From: SZUA-254 sp964596065
GTDB lineage: Bacteria; Bacteroidota; Ignavibacteria; UBA10030; SZUA-254
Reading direction: 5' to 3'
DNA: 64,000 nt
Assembly (NCBI GenBank): GCA_964596065.1
Contig: CAZQSM010000002.1
Span: 35,282 to 99,281 of the forward strand
The notes beneath the pieces were generated by a model. The model did not search any database and was not told where the DNA came from. It was given only the letters and a program-made list of their open reading frames with translations. Numbering within the stretch: position 1 is the stretch's first letter; each line of letters opens with the position of its first letter. Made by a program: the position numbers and the translations under genes. This document shows positions 1-8,532 of this stretch, one piece after another.

Positions 1-1179
1 AAGGGGATCCGGTTCGGGCCGGATCCGCGTGCCGTGCGGCGAACCGGTCTGATTCAGGCGGCGCTGCTCCTTCCCGCGATCTGGTCCTGGGCTTCGGCGT
101 CCCCGAATCTTCCCTGGGGGGAGGGGTCGTGGTCGTGGCCGGGGCTGGCGGACGCGCTCGGGCTGCTGGCCGGGTCCTCCAGTCCCTGGCTCGCCGTACC
201 CTTCTACGGGTTCCTGTCGCTCGGCGGTGTCGCGCTGCGCCGGAAGGCTCCGCTGCTTGCCGGCATCTTCGGGACCGTGGTCGCGCTGTACATCGCGGCG
301 CTGACCGCAAGCCGGCCCTTCGGGCTCGGGAACGGGGTGGTCGCCCTGCGATACGCCATCGTCCTCGTTCCGATCGGGCTCGTGTGCGTCGCGGCCGGGA
401 TCGACGCGATCCGGGGGCGATTAACGCCGTCCGGAAGCGGGACCCCGGCGACGGGAGCGGACCGGGCCCTCCCGCGTTTTCTCCGGCCCGGGGCCATCGC
501 GCCGGCCCTCTTCGCCGCGATGATCCTCGCCCTCTTCCTGGGCGGACCGCTTCCCGCGATCTACGCCCCGCCCAATAACTTTACGGGTCATTCCGCGTAT
601 CAGGGGTCATACGCCCCGCTCGATCCGGAACGCTCCGAGGCGCGGCACGTCTATCCCGGCCATCCGGTGACGGTGTGGGAAGTACCTGAATACTACCGCA
701 TCCTCCGGGGCCGGGGGGATATCGGGACGATCGTCGAATATCCGCTCGACGTGACAAATTACAACAACCTGTTCTATTTCTATCAACGGGTCCACGGGAA
801 ACGAGTCATCGCCGGATATTGCGCGGACGGGAGACTGCTCGGCCACAGGGCGGTACTTCCCCCGGGCGAAGAGGGGATGGGGCTTCGGCTCGGGATGCTG
901 ACCGCGGACCAGATCCTCTCGCACGCGGAGGACCGGCGAAGGCTGGAGTTCGCGAACATGGCCGATGTCACCGATCCGGCCGCGCTCCGCGCCTCGGGCG
1001 CGTCCGCGGTCATCCTCCATAAAACCGTCACGGCGCTCCGGTTCCTGCCGGGAGGCCACGGCACCGTCAGGGTCCGGTACCGCTCGGTGCCGGTCATCGC
1101 CGGGCGGCTCGCCGCGGCGTTCGGGCCGCCCGTCTATGAAGACGAATCGATCATTTGTTTTGAGATGAAAAAACAGTAA
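1..1179 (+). CDS. Membrane protein, probable GT-C glycosyltransferase, 5' partial
   Basis: The frame is open to the left edge, so the true start is probably outside the window; the first in-window candidate is a GTG at 34. The first 180 or so residues hold four or five hydrophobic segments separated by short basic loops. The rest is a soluble C-terminal domain of about 200 residues with an EYPLDVTNYNN stretch. This layout, membrane helices followed by an extracytoplasmic domain, is usual for the C-terminal half of GT-C (polyprenyl-phosphate sugar) transferases, but the catalytic N-terminal loop is not visible. The family assignment is an inference from topology only. Confidence 0.6.
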   Translation, partial: KGIRFGPDPRAVRRTGLIQAALLLPAIWSWASASPNLPWGEGSWSWPGLADALGLLAGSSSPWLAVPFYGFLSLGGVALRRKAPLLAGIFGTVVALYIAALTASRPFGLGNGVVALRYAIVLVPIGLVCVAAGIDAIRGRLTPSGSGTPATGADRALPRFLRPGAIAPALFAAMILALFLGGPLPAIYAPPNNFTGHSAYQGSYAPLDPERSEARHVYPGHPVTVWEVPEYYRILRGRGDIGTIVEYPLDVTNYNNLFYFYQRVHGKRVIAGYCADGRLLGHRAVLPPGEEGMGLRLGMLTADQILSHAEDRRRLEFANMADVTDPAALRASGASAVILHKTVTALRFLPGGHGTVRVRYRSVPVIAGRLAAAFGPPVYEDESIICFEMKKQ

Positions 1180-1208
1180 CATCATCGTATCACTCATCGG
1201 AGGTCCCC

Positions 1209-1907
1209 ATGATCCACCCGGTCGCCGCGTTGTCGCTCCTCTCGTTCCTCACGCTCGTCCCCGGCATCTCCTCCCCGGTCGCGGGGCAAACATCCGGAAC
1301 GCGGCCCCCCACGCAGCCGCCCCCTCCGCAATCCCCGGTCGAATATACCTGTCCGCCGTGCGGATGCCGCGGGGACGACGCCACGCACAACAGTCCCGGC
1401 AACTGCCCAAATTGCGGGATGGAGATGATCGACAAATCGACGACCCTCACGATTTCCGGAATACCCAATTTTTCAAAACCGAACGACAGCGTCTGGACGG
1501 GGGGACAGCCGACGCTGGCGCAGCTCGAAAAATTGAAGGAAGCGGGGGTGCGGACGGTCATCAACCTTCGCATGCCGGAAGAGCATGACGGTCATCTCGA
1601 AATGGCCCGGGTGAAGGAACTGGGCATGCGGTACGTCAACATCCCGGTCGATTACAGCAGGCCCGACACCGCCGACGTGACCGCGTTCCTGCGCGCGACC
1701 GACACGACGTTGAACAAGGGCCGGGTGTTCATTCATTGCACGGCCGCGATCAGGGTCGGCGCGTTCTGGATGATCAGGCGGATCGTCCGCGACGGGGTGG
1801 AGGCGGCGCAGGCCCGTGAGGAAGCGAGGACCATCGGCCTCGGGAACCAGCAGTCGTGGGTCGATTTCGCGACGAAGATGGCCGGCGCCGGATCGGGGAA
1901 ACGCTGA
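1209..1907 (+). CDS. Exported heavy-metal-binding domain fused to a DUF442-type phosphatase
   Basis: 232 residues. A signal peptide (about 1-26) and a proline-rich linker precede a small cysteine domain with CPPCGC and CPNCGMEM at about 48-73. This resembles the heavy-metal-binding domain (YTCPMHP...CPKCGM) found at the ends of copper and other metal P-type ATPases. Residues 85-225 match the DUF442/beta-lactamase-hydrolase-like dual-specificity phosphatase fold: a GGQPTLAQLEKLKEAGV start, an INLR strand and the active-site loop HCTAAIRVGAFW. The C-x4-R spacing, shorter than the C-x5-R of classical PTPs, is normal for this family. The start has GGAGG just upstream. It abuts the next gene with no gap, so the two are probably co-transcribed. 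Metal handling is inferred from the domain, and the phosphatase substrate is unknown. Confidence 0.75.
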   Translation: MIHPVAALSLLSFLTLVPGISSPVAGQTSGTRPPTQPPPPQSPVEYTCPPCGCRGDDATHNSPGNCPNCGMEMIDKSTTLTISGIPNFSKPNDSVWTGGQPTLAQLEKLKEAGVRTVINLRMPEEHDGHLEMARVKELGMRYVNIPVDYSRPDTADVTAFLRATDTTLNKGRVFIHCTAAIRVGAFWMIRRIVRDGVEAAQAREEARTIGLGNQQSWVDFATKMAGAGSGKR

Positions 1908-3107
1908 ATGAGGAATCCCGTCGCAGGGAGCACGCTCCTCGTCGCCTGGGCCCTGGCGCTGGCGGTCGAATGCCGGGGTCAGGACCCCGCGAGGGCCATC
2001 CCTTCCCCCGCCGCCGCCGGGAGCGCCCAGGCGTCGCTGGCGGTCGGGCCCGACGGCCGCGTCTACCTCAGCTGGATCGAGCCGGCGGGGGAGAAGCGTC
2101 ACTCGCTGAAATTTTCGGTGCTCGCCGAATCGTCCTGGTCCGTGCCCCGGACGATCGCGTCGGGAACGGGGTGGTTCGTCAACTGGGCCGATTTCCCCGC
2201 GCTCGCGATCCTCGCCGACGGCTCCATGGCGGCCCACTGGCTGGAGCGGAGCGGGCCCGACGCGTACGCCTACGGCGTCCGGATCGCCCTCTCGGCGGAC
2301 GGCGGAAAGAGCTGGTCGGCGCCGGTCACGCCGCACCACGACGGTACGCAGACCGAACACGGGTTCGTGTCGATGTTTCCGGCCCCGGACGGTTCGCTCG
2401 GCGCCGTCTGGCTCGACGGACGGGAGATGTCGGGCGGTGAGGAGGGGCACGGCCACGGGAACATGACGCTCCGGTACACGACCATCGCCGCGGGAACGAC
2501 CCCGGCGGACGGGGTGGTCCTCGACCCAAGGGTGTGCGAATGCTGCCAGACATCGGCAGCGCTGACGGCGGCGGGTCCGGTCGTGGCGTACCGCGACCGG
2601 GACGAAGCCGAGGTGCGCGACATTTCCGTCGTCCGGCTCGCGGGCGGCGCGTGGACTGCGCCCCAAACGGTCGCCGCGGACGGGTGGAAGATCGAGGGGT
2701 GCCCGGTGAACGGGCCCGCCATCGCGGCGATCGACAGCAGCGTGGCGTTGGCCTGGTTCACGGCCGCCGGCGACACGCCGAGGGTCTCTCTGGTGTTTTC
2801 AGCCGACGCCGGGGCGACGTTCGGCCGCCCGATCCGGATCGACGACGGATCGCCGTCGGGACGGGTGGACGTGATCCTCCTCGGGGACGGGAGCGCCGTC
2901 GTGAGCTGGCTCGAGCGCGTGGCGGGGGCGGGGGAACTCCGGGCGAGGCGCGTCACGGCCGGGGGGACCCGGGCCGCCGCGACGACCATCGCCCCCTCCG
3001 GAACGGCGCGTTCGAGCGGTTTTCCCCGCATGGCGAGGTCGGGAAATGACGTCGTGTTCGCCTGGATCGGCGAGGGCGTCCTGACCGCGAAGCTCCGGGT
3101 GCCCTGA
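1908..3107 (+). CDS. Exported sialidase-like beta-propeller with a CxCC motif
   Basis: 399 residues, with an N-terminal signal peptide ending near residue 24. The body has Asp-box (BNR) repeats of sialidase-like propellers, for example SADGGKSWSAP and SADAGATFGRP, plus repeated 'DGS...W' strands. A CECCQT motif lies in the middle (about residue 210). The catalytic arginine triad of true sialidases is not obvious, so a binding or structural propeller is more likely than a sialidase. The ATG follows directly on the stop of the metal-domain phosphatase gene, so translation is probably coupled. The cysteine cluster next to a metal-domain protein suggests a shared metal-related role; this is inference. 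Confidence 0.7.
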   Translation: MRNPVAGSTLLVAWALALAVECRGQDPARAIPSPAAAGSAQASLAVGPDGRVYLSWIEPAGEKRHSLKFSVLAESSWSVPRTIASGTGWFVNWADFPALAILADGSMAAHWLERSGPDAYAYGVRIALSADGGKSWSAPVTPHHDGTQTEHGFVSMFPAPDGSLGAVWLDGREMSGGEEGHGHGNMTLRYTTIAAGTTPADGVVLDPRVCECCQTSAALTAAGPVVAYRDRDEAEVRDISVVRLAGGAWTAPQTVAADGWKIEGCPVNGPAIAAIDSSVALAWFTAAGDTPRVSLVFSADAGATFGRPIRIDDGSPSGRVDVILLGDGSAVVSWLERVAGAGELRARRVTAGGTRAAATTIAPSGTARSSGFPRMARSGNDVVFAWIGEGVLTAKLRVP

Positions 3108-3201
3108 CCCTTTGCACACCGCGGAACGCAACTTCGCGGGTCGCCGGTTCGTATAGAGACCGTAGACCTGTTTCCGGCAATCATTCGGGGAGGCACGCGC
3201 A

Positions 3202-3417
3202 ATGCGCGGATTCACCGCATTCATCGGCTTTTGCGTCCTCATGCTGCTCTGCTGGCCCCTCGCCCTGCTGGCGCTGATACTCTATCCGATCGTCTGGATC
3301 CTGCTGCTCCCGTTCCGGCTGATCGGGATCACCGTGGACGCCGTCTTCGCGCTCCTGCGCGCCATCCTGATGCTGCCCGCCCGTCTCCTGGGCTGGAGGA
3401 AGGCGCCCGCCCGATGA
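3202..3417 (+). CDS. Small membrane protein
   Basis: 71 residues, almost entirely hydrophobic, with two likely membrane helices (about 4-32 and 34-58) and a basic C-terminus ending in RKAPAR. The start is preceded by GGGGAGG at a usable distance. No family was recognised. It is followed after 64 bases by a DUF4287/DUF5655 gene in the same direction. Confidence 0.55.
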   Translation: MRGFTAFIGFCVLMLLCWPLALLALILYPIVWILLLPFRLIGITVDAVFALLRAILMLPARLLGWRKAPAR

Positions 3418-3481
3418 CGGAACTGAAGGCCATGCAACACCGCATCACTGACAATCCACATCCATCCGCGGAGAAACCACG

Positions 3482-4057
3482 ATGAGCGACACGGAAAAAG
3501 CCCTTGCCACACAACTCGAAAACCTCCAGAAACGCTCGGGAAAGACGCTCGCGCAGCTCGAAAAAATCATCCGTTCGAGCGGGCTCACCAAACACGGCGA
3601 GATCCGGGACATGCTGAAGCGGGACCTCGGCATGGGACACGGCGACGCCAACACGCTGGTGCACGTCGTCCTGAAATCGGACGGGGCGGGCGCCGCGGCC
3701 GACTCGGGGCTCCCGGCCGGCGACGTGGTGGCGGGCTTCTACGCCGGGCCGAAGGCGGCCCTCAGGCCGATCCACGACCTGCTGATGAAGGAGATCTCCG
3801 GGTTCGGCGACTTCGAGGTCGCGCCGAAAAAAACCTACGTGAGCCTGCGGAGAAAAAAACAGTTCGCGATGATCGGGCCGGCCACGAAAACGCAGGTGGA
3901 GGTCGGCATCAACACGAAGGGACTCAAGGCGACGGGCCGGCTCGTGGAGAATCCCCCGAACAGCATGTGCCAGTACAGGGTGAGGATCTCCGACGTGAAG
4001 GAGGTGGACCCGACGCTCATCGGCTGGATCAGGCAGGCGTACGAAGGGGCGGGCTAG
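3482..4057 (+). CDS. DUF4287 and DUF5655 domain protein
   Basis: 191 residues, soluble. The N-terminal 65 residues (LENLQKRSGKTLAQLEKII ... KHGEIRDMLKRDLGMGHGDAN) match the DUF4287 pattern. The C-terminal 110 residues (RPIHDLLMKEI ... KKTYVSLRRKKQFAMIGPA ... VGINTKG) match DUF5655. The two domains are commonly joined in small bacterial proteins of unknown function, and DUF5655 is distantly nuclease- or transport-like in some annotations. No catalytic assignment is possible from the sequence. Confidence 0.7.
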   Translation: MSDTEKALATQLENLQKRSGKTLAQLEKIIRSSGLTKHGEIRDMLKRDLGMGHGDANTLVHVVLKSDGAGAAADSGLPAGDVVAGFYAGPKAALRPIHDLLMKEISGFGDFEVAPKKTYVSLRRKKQFAMIGPATKTQVEVGINTKGLKATGRLVENPPNSMCQYRVRISDVKEVDPTLIGWIRQAYEGAG

Positions 4058-4070
4058 TTCCCGCCCCGGA

Positions 4071-4099
4071 TGGCAATTCTCCCCGAAATTCGTTAAATT
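4071..4099 (+). promoter_or_regulatory. Weak promoter candidate for hemN
   Basis: TGGCAA, 17 bases, TAAATT. The -35 deviates from the TTG rule seen elsewhere in the window, but the spacing and -10 fit. Predicted transcription start is about 25 bases before the hemN ATG. Confidence 0.3.
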
Positions 4100-4131
4100 C
4101 CTCCATATTCGTTCCCACACACCGGAATTTG

Positions 4132-5517
4132 ATGAATATCACCGACGTCGACGTTCAATTATTGAGGAAATATTCGGTCGCCGGGCCCAGGTACACAAGC
4201 TACCCGAGCGCGCCCCTCTTCTCCGAAAAATTCCGGTCCGAAGATTACCTCGCCGAAATCCGGGACACCAACCCCGACGGCCAGGACGCCCCGATTTCGA
4301 TCTACGTCCACCTCCCCTACTGCGATACCCTCTGTTATTTCTGCGGCTGCACGATGAAAGTCACGCACGACCCGTCGCAGATCACCGACTACAACCGGTA
4401 CCTCAAGAAGGAGATCGCGGCGATCGCGCCGCTGGTCTCCCGGTCGCGCCCCGTGGTCCAGCTCCACTGGGGCGGGGGGACGCCGTCGTACCTGAGCGCC
4501 GACGAGATCAGGGACCTGGGCGCGTTCCTGAAGTCGACGTTCTCCTACGCTCCGGACATCGAAGCCGGCGTGGAGATCGATCCGCGCGGCCTGACCCGGG
4601 ACCGGATGGAAGCGTTCAGGGAATCGGGATTCAACCGTGTGAGCATGGGGGTGCAGGACTTCAATCCCGAGGTGCAGAAGGCGGTGAACCGCGTCCAGTC
4701 GGAGGAGATCACCCGGGACGCCGTGGAGTGGAGCAGGGAGCTGGGATTCCAGAGCATCAACATCGACCTCATCTACGGACTCCCCCACCAGTCCGTCGCC
4801 CAGTTCGCCGAAACCGTCGACAAGGTGATCGCCCTCTCGCCCGACCGGCTCGCGGTCTTCAATTACGCCCACGTCCCCTGGCTCAAACCGCACCAGAAGG
4901 TGATCGACGACTCGACCCTCCCCTCGCCGGAGGAAAAACTCGGGATTTTCCTGATGACGCTCGGAAAGCTGATCGGGGCCGGGTACGTCAACATCGGCAT
5001 GGACCATTTCGCCAAGCCGGACGACGAACTCGCCATCGCCCGCGACAACGGGACGCTCTACAGGAACTTCCAGGGATATTCGACCAAGTCGGGATGCGAC
5101 ATGTACGCGTTCGGGATGTCGGCCATCAGCTTCCTTGGAGGGGTGTACCACCAGAACCTGAAATCGATACACGATTATTTCGGACGGCTCGACGAGGGGA
5201 GGCTCCCGACGCACGCCGGTTACCGGATGACGCCCGACGACGTGGTCCGGCGCGAGGTGATCATGCGGATGATGTGCGACAACGAGGTGATGAAGGCCGA
5301 CGTCGGCCGGAAGTTCGGGATCTCGTTCGACGCCTATTTCGCGGACGCGCTGGTGAAACTCCGGCAGTTCACCGGGGACGGACTCCTGGAGCTGCACGCG
5401 GACAGGATCGTGATCACCCCCCCGGGCAGGCTGATCGTCCGGAACATCGCGATGTGCTTCGACCCCTACCTGGAATCGATGCGGAAGGACACGCCCGTCT
5501 TCTCGAAGACCGTCTGA
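4132..5517 (+). CDS. hemN: Oxygen-independent coproporphyrinogen III dehydrogenase
   Basis: 461 residues, full length for HemN. This radical-SAM enzyme decarboxylates coproporphyrinogen III to protoporphyrinogen IX in haem synthesis without oxygen. The cluster motif is CDTLCYFCGC (CxxxCxxC plus the fourth cysteine typical of HemN as opposed to HemW). It is followed by HWGGGTPSYL, the EIDPRGLT stretch, RVSMGVQDF and NIDLIYGLPHQ, all standard HemN landmarks. The N-terminus (YSVAGPRYTSYPSAP) is the true HemN start, so the in-frame open sequence upstream was excluded. It is convergent with the SPOR-domain gene, with only 13 bases between. Its presence suggests haem synthesis under low oxygen, in keeping with the Moco locus. 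Confidence 0.95.
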   Translation: MNITDVDVQLLRKYSVAGPRYTSYPSAPLFSEKFRSEDYLAEIRDTNPDGQDAPISIYVHLPYCDTLCYFCGCTMKVTHDPSQITDYNRYLKKEIAAIAPLVSRSRPVVQLHWGGGTPSYLSADEIRDLGAFLKSTFSYAPDIEAGVEIDPRGLTRDRMEAFRESGFNRVSMGVQDFNPEVQKAVNRVQSEEITRDAVEWSRELGFQSINIDLIYGLPHQSVAQFAETVDKVIALSPDRLAVFNYAHVPWLKPHQKVIDDSTLPSPEEKLGIFLMTLGKLIGAGYVNIGMDHFAKPDDELAIARDNGTLYRNFQGYSTKSGCDMYAFGMSAISFLGGVYHQNLKSIHDYFGRLDEGRLPTHAGYRMTPDDVVRREVIMRMMCDNEVMKADVGRKFGISFDAYFADALVKLRQFTGDGLLELHADRIVITPPGRLIVRNIAMCFDPYLESMRKDTPVFSKTV

Positions 5518-5530
5518 CCGGGAGCGCCCG

Positions 5531-5923
5531 CTATTTTCGGCTCCAGACCATCTGCTCCCGCAACACACCCCTGATCCCCGTCAGGTCCTCGATCCGCCGG
5601 ATGTCCCGTATCGCCTCCTCCGCGCTGTCGAACCGGCCGACCCACACCAGAAAGAGCAGCCGTTTTCCATCGATCAGGTTGTCGTAGATGACCGCGTCGA
5701 TCCCGTTCGATTTGAGCCGGGAAACGAGATTCTCGGCATTCTCCCGGAGTGAGAACGCGCCCATCTGGACTGCGTAGACTGCCATTCGATGTCCGGATGT
5801 GTCCATCGTTCGGGGTGCCGAATATATCGCGGGATTGGCAGAGCTGCCCGAGCCGGTGATATCGATCGATGTCAGTATGATTGAAACAATAAAAACAAGC
5901 GCTGTCAGGAAGAATGTTTTCAT
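5531..5923 (-). CDS. Exported SPOR-domain protein
   Basis: 130 residues. An N-terminal membrane segment or signal (about 3-20) is followed by a SPOR domain in residues 48-122: YAVQMGAFSLRENAENLVSRL, a VIYDN strand and LFLVWVGRFDSAEEA. SPOR domains bind denuded glycan strands at the division septum, so a cell-wall or septal location is expected. The ATG has GGAGGAT upstream. Transcription is divergent from the receiver-domain gene, with a clear promoter of its own. Confidence 0.85.
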   Translation of the reverse strand: MKTFFLTALVFIVSIILTSIDITGSGSSANPAIYSAPRTMDTSGHRMAVYAVQMGAFSLRENAENLVSRLKSNGIDAVIYDNLIDGKRLLFLVWVGRFDSAEEAIRDIRRIEDLTGIRGVLREQMVWSRK

Positions 5924-5958
5924 CGTTATCCTCCACGGATTTCCAAAATCAGGGTCGA

Positions 5959-5987
5959 AATGTAAGTTGATTCATCCAAAATATCAA
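5959..5987 (-). promoter_or_regulatory. Sigma-70-type promoter for the SPOR-domain gene
   Basis: Read on the minus strand: TTGATA, 17 bases, TACATT. Predicted start near 5952 gives a leader of about 29 bases with a good ribosome-binding site. The -35 overlaps an inverted repeat GTTGAT/ATCAAC (5966-5971 and 5983-5988), which could serve as an operator. Confidence 0.5.
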
Positions 5988-6004
5988 CTAACGCCCGGAA
6001 AACC

Positions 6005-6033
6005 TTGATTTTTAAGAGAAAATAACATATCCT
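6005..6033 (+). promoter_or_regulatory. Sigma-70-type promoter for the coiled-coil/receiver gene
   Basis: TTGATT, 17 bases, TATCCT, in the 205-base divergent region that also holds the SPOR-gene promoter. The predicted leader is about 89 bases and contains paired GATATC sites near 6060-6080. Nothing else was recognised in this intergenic stretch. Confidence 0.45.
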
Positions 6034-6128
6034 AGGCCGAAAGCTTTTAAAAACAATCCGATATCCGGGATTTCGATATCTGCGCGTGTCCGGTCCGGGA
6101 GGGTCGACACCGGGAGGAGGAACAACCA

Positions 6129-8402
6129 ATGGCATCATCCAAAGAACACACCCATCTCGAGTTTCGGGGCTTCCTGCGGCAGGCGGACAAGTTTCTCGCC
6201 GAGGCAAGGTTCACTGAGGCGAAGGAGGAGCTTGAAAAAGCAAGGAAGCTCGATCCCGCGAATCCATTCATCCGCGCGTTCGACGAGCGGATCTCGCTCT
6301 TCGAGGTAAAGTCCAAAACCGCCGCCGGAGACGAACAGCCCGTGGGGGGCTCCGGGAGGGACGCGAAACCAGCCGCGCCACCCCCCGGCCGCGCCCGCAG
6401 CGCCGCAGAAGTCGGGGGGCCGGAGCCGGGCGTCCCGCCGGAGGTGCGGATGGGGGTGGAGGAGGAAATCAGGCGGAAATATACCGAGGAGGTGCGGAGA
6501 GCCGAGGAACGCGCCGCGAAGCTGGTGGCCGAGGAGAAGGAGCTGCTGGAGAAAAATTTCCTGAAGCAGCGGCTCGAAAACGAACGCGAATTCGACAAGG
6601 TCAAGCAACGCTACGAAAAGGAATACCAGGAACGGCTCGCCACCGAGATCCGGAAGACGGAGATGCGGCTGGAGGGGGAATACCAGTCGGAGCTCGCACG
6701 CCTGGAGGGGGACCTGCGCACGAAACTCCACCAGCAGTTCCAGGCCGACCTGGTCGAAGAAAAGGAGCGGTTGAAGAATGAACTGCGCGGTCTCGCCGAC
6801 AAGGAACGGCATTCGGCGGCCGAGATGGAGCAGGGGCTCCGCGCGGCGTTCGAGGCGCGGCTCGCTGAAGAGCTGGAAAAAGCCGGGATGGAACTCCGGC
6901 TGCAGCTGCAGGAAACGCACCGCCGTGAGGAGGAGAAGCTCAAGATCACGCTCACGGAGGAATTTGAAAACCGGCTGACCTACGAGCGCGACAAGATGAA
7001 GGAAGAGTTCGACAAGCAGCGGAGGAAGGGGGACGACCTCCACCGGATCGAACTCTCAAAGGCGCGCCAGGCACAGGAGGAACTCGAGAAGAAGATGCGG
7101 GACGAGTTCAACCGGAGGCTCCTTGAATCGGTCAGGAAGGCCGAAGTGGTGTACGAAGAACAGGCGGCGCTCCGGCTGAAGGAGGAGCGGGAAAAACTCA
7201 GGCACCAGCTCGAAGGGGAGTTCCGCGCGGAACTCGAGCGTGAACGCAATGCGCTCAGGGTGGAGTACGAAAAACTGAAGGCGTCGCTCGAAGCCTCCGC
7301 CGACGACGAATCCGCCGGGGTCAGGCAGCAGGCGGAGGCGCGGATCCGCGACCAGGTCGACGCGGCGAAAAAGCAGCTCGAGGAGGAACTCGGGCGCCGG
7401 TCGACGGCCCTGCGCAACGAGCTGGAATCGAAGTACCAGATCGAGTACGAGGCGAAGCTCCACGACGAACGGGAGAAGATCAGGAAGGACGCCGACCTGA
7501 AGATCGAAGCCGAGACGGCGCGCCTCGACGCCGGGTTCCAGGCGAAGATCCGCGAGCAGGAGGAAAAGCTCAAGGCCGTCCGGAAGGAGCTTCGGGCCAG
7601 GATGGACGAGGAGCTGCTCCGGCGGATGGAATCGATGGCGTCCGACTACGAGACGAAACTCGACCTGCTGGGCGTGCGACTCCCCGAAACCCGCGCGGAG
7701 CAGATGCACCACTACCGGGAGGCGATGCTGGCCCGGTACGCGAAGGGGGCCCTCGACGTGGAGGACGCGAAGAAGCTCCTCCAGCTGAAGGAAATGCTGG
7801 GGCTGACGTTCGACGACCACCTGGTCATCGAGGGCGAAGTGCGGTTGAAAACGTACTCCGACCGGATCCGGCAGCTCGTCGTCTCGGGCGCCCTGGACCC
7901 TGAAGACGAGGTGGCGCTCGGGAAGCTCAAGGAGAAATACGACATCACCGAGGAGGAATCGAAGACGCTCGAACACCACCTGCTGGCGAGCTTCGGCAAG
8001 CTGCGCGTGAAGGGCCGGCTGATGGTGGCGGACGACGATCAGCTGCTCCTGAGGACCCTCGAGGACATCCTGGGCGACGCGGGGTATGCCGTGGTCACGG
8101 CGCCCGACATCGAAACCGCCATCGCACACCTGAAGACGACGCCGTTCGACCTGATCCTCAGCGACATCAAGTTCTCGGACAACGAATTCGAGGGGTTCGC
8201 CTTCTTCAAGCAGGTCCAGGGCATCCCGCCGTACGCCGGCATTCCGTTCATCTTCATGAGCGCGCTCTCCGACGGCGTGATCGTGAGGTCGGGAATCCAG
8301 CTCGGGGTGGACGATTACCTCACCAAGCCGATCGAGCCGGAACTCCTCCTCGCCGTGGTCGAGGGGAAGCTGAAGCGCTTCCGCGCGATGAAGCTCCAGT
8401 GA
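6129..8402 (+). CDS. TPR-like / long coiled-coil / receiver-domain protein
   Basis: 757 residues, soluble. Residues 10-55 look like a TPR-type helical pair (QADKFLAEARFTEAKEELEKA). A proline/glycine linker follows, then about 400 residues of almost continuous charged coiled coil (E, K, R, L, A, Q-rich). Residues about 530-625 contain two related helical modules (KGALDVEDAKKLLQLKEML and SGALDPEDEVALGKLKEKY). The C-terminal 120 residues are a receiver domain: acidic triad ADDD, phospho-acceptor in LILSDIKF, conserved lysine in DYLTKP. There is no kinase or output DNA-binding domain, so the coiled coil itself is probably the output. The start has GGAGGAGGAAC upstream. Not a family I recognise. 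Confidence 0.8.
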   Translation: MASSKEHTHLEFRGFLRQADKFLAEARFTEAKEELEKARKLDPANPFIRAFDERISLFEVKSKTAAGDEQPVGGSGRDAKPAAPPPGRARSAAEVGGPEPGVPPEVRMGVEEEIRRKYTEEVRRAEERAAKLVAEEKELLEKNFLKQRLENEREFDKVKQRYEKEYQERLATEIRKTEMRLEGEYQSELARLEGDLRTKLHQQFQADLVEEKERLKNELRGLADKERHSAAEMEQGLRAAFEARLAEELEKAGMELRLQLQETHRREEEKLKITLTEEFENRLTYERDKMKEEFDKQRRKGDDLHRIELSKARQAQEELEKKMRDEFNRRLLESVRKAEVVYEEQAALRLKEEREKLRHQLEGEFRAELERERNALRVEYEKLKASLEASADDESAGVRQQAEARIRDQVDAAKKQLEEELGRRSTALRNELESKYQIEYEAKLHDEREKIRKDADLKIEAETARLDAGFQAKIREQEEKLKAVRKELRARMDEELLRRMESMASDYETKLDLLGVRLPETRAEQMHHYREAMLARYAKGALDVEDAKKLLQLKEMLGLTFDDHLVIEGEVRLKTYSDRIRQLVVSGALDPEDEVALGKLKEKYDITEEESKTLEHHLLASFGKLRVKGRLMVADDDQLLLRTLEDILGDAGYAVVTAPDIETAIAHLKTTPFDLILSDIKFSDNEFEGFAFFKQVQGIPPYAGIPFIFMSALSDGVIVRSGIQLGVDDYLTKPIEPELLLAVVEGKLKRFRAMKLQ

Positions 8403-8420
8403 GCGCACCGGGGTGACACG

Positions 8421-8449
8421 TCCGGGGGGATTTGTATCTTCCCCCCGGA
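8421..8449 (+). terminator. Terminator-like hairpin after the receiver-domain gene
   Basis: Perfect 10-base stem TCCGGGGGGA / TCCCCCCGGA with a 9-base loop, 18 bases after the stop codon. There is no clean T-run, so termination strength is uncertain. The loop and right arm overlap the promoter of the next gene. Confidence 0.4.
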
Positions 8450-8460
8450 TTCGCTACCAT
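8432..8460 (+). promoter_or_regulatory. Sigma-70-type promoter for the exported propeller gene
   Basis: TTGTAT, 17 bases, TACCAT. The -35 lies in the loop of the preceding hairpin. The predicted leader is about 66 bases. Confidence 0.45.
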
Positions 8461-8532
8461 TACGAAGGACACGCCGACATCCTCAGTCCGGCGACACGCT
8501 GAAATTCCCCTTCATCCACAATCGTCACGCTG

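Noticed and set aside
3967..4131. N-terminal extension of HemN
   Set aside because: The extension overlaps the DUF5655 gene and the predicted promoter; HemN homology begins at the ATG at 4132.
5966..5988. GTTGAT...ATCAAC inverted repeat as an FNR box
   Set aside because: FNR sites have a 4-base gap (TTGAT-N4-ATCAA); here the gap is 11. It is more simply explained by the -35 box on the minus strand.
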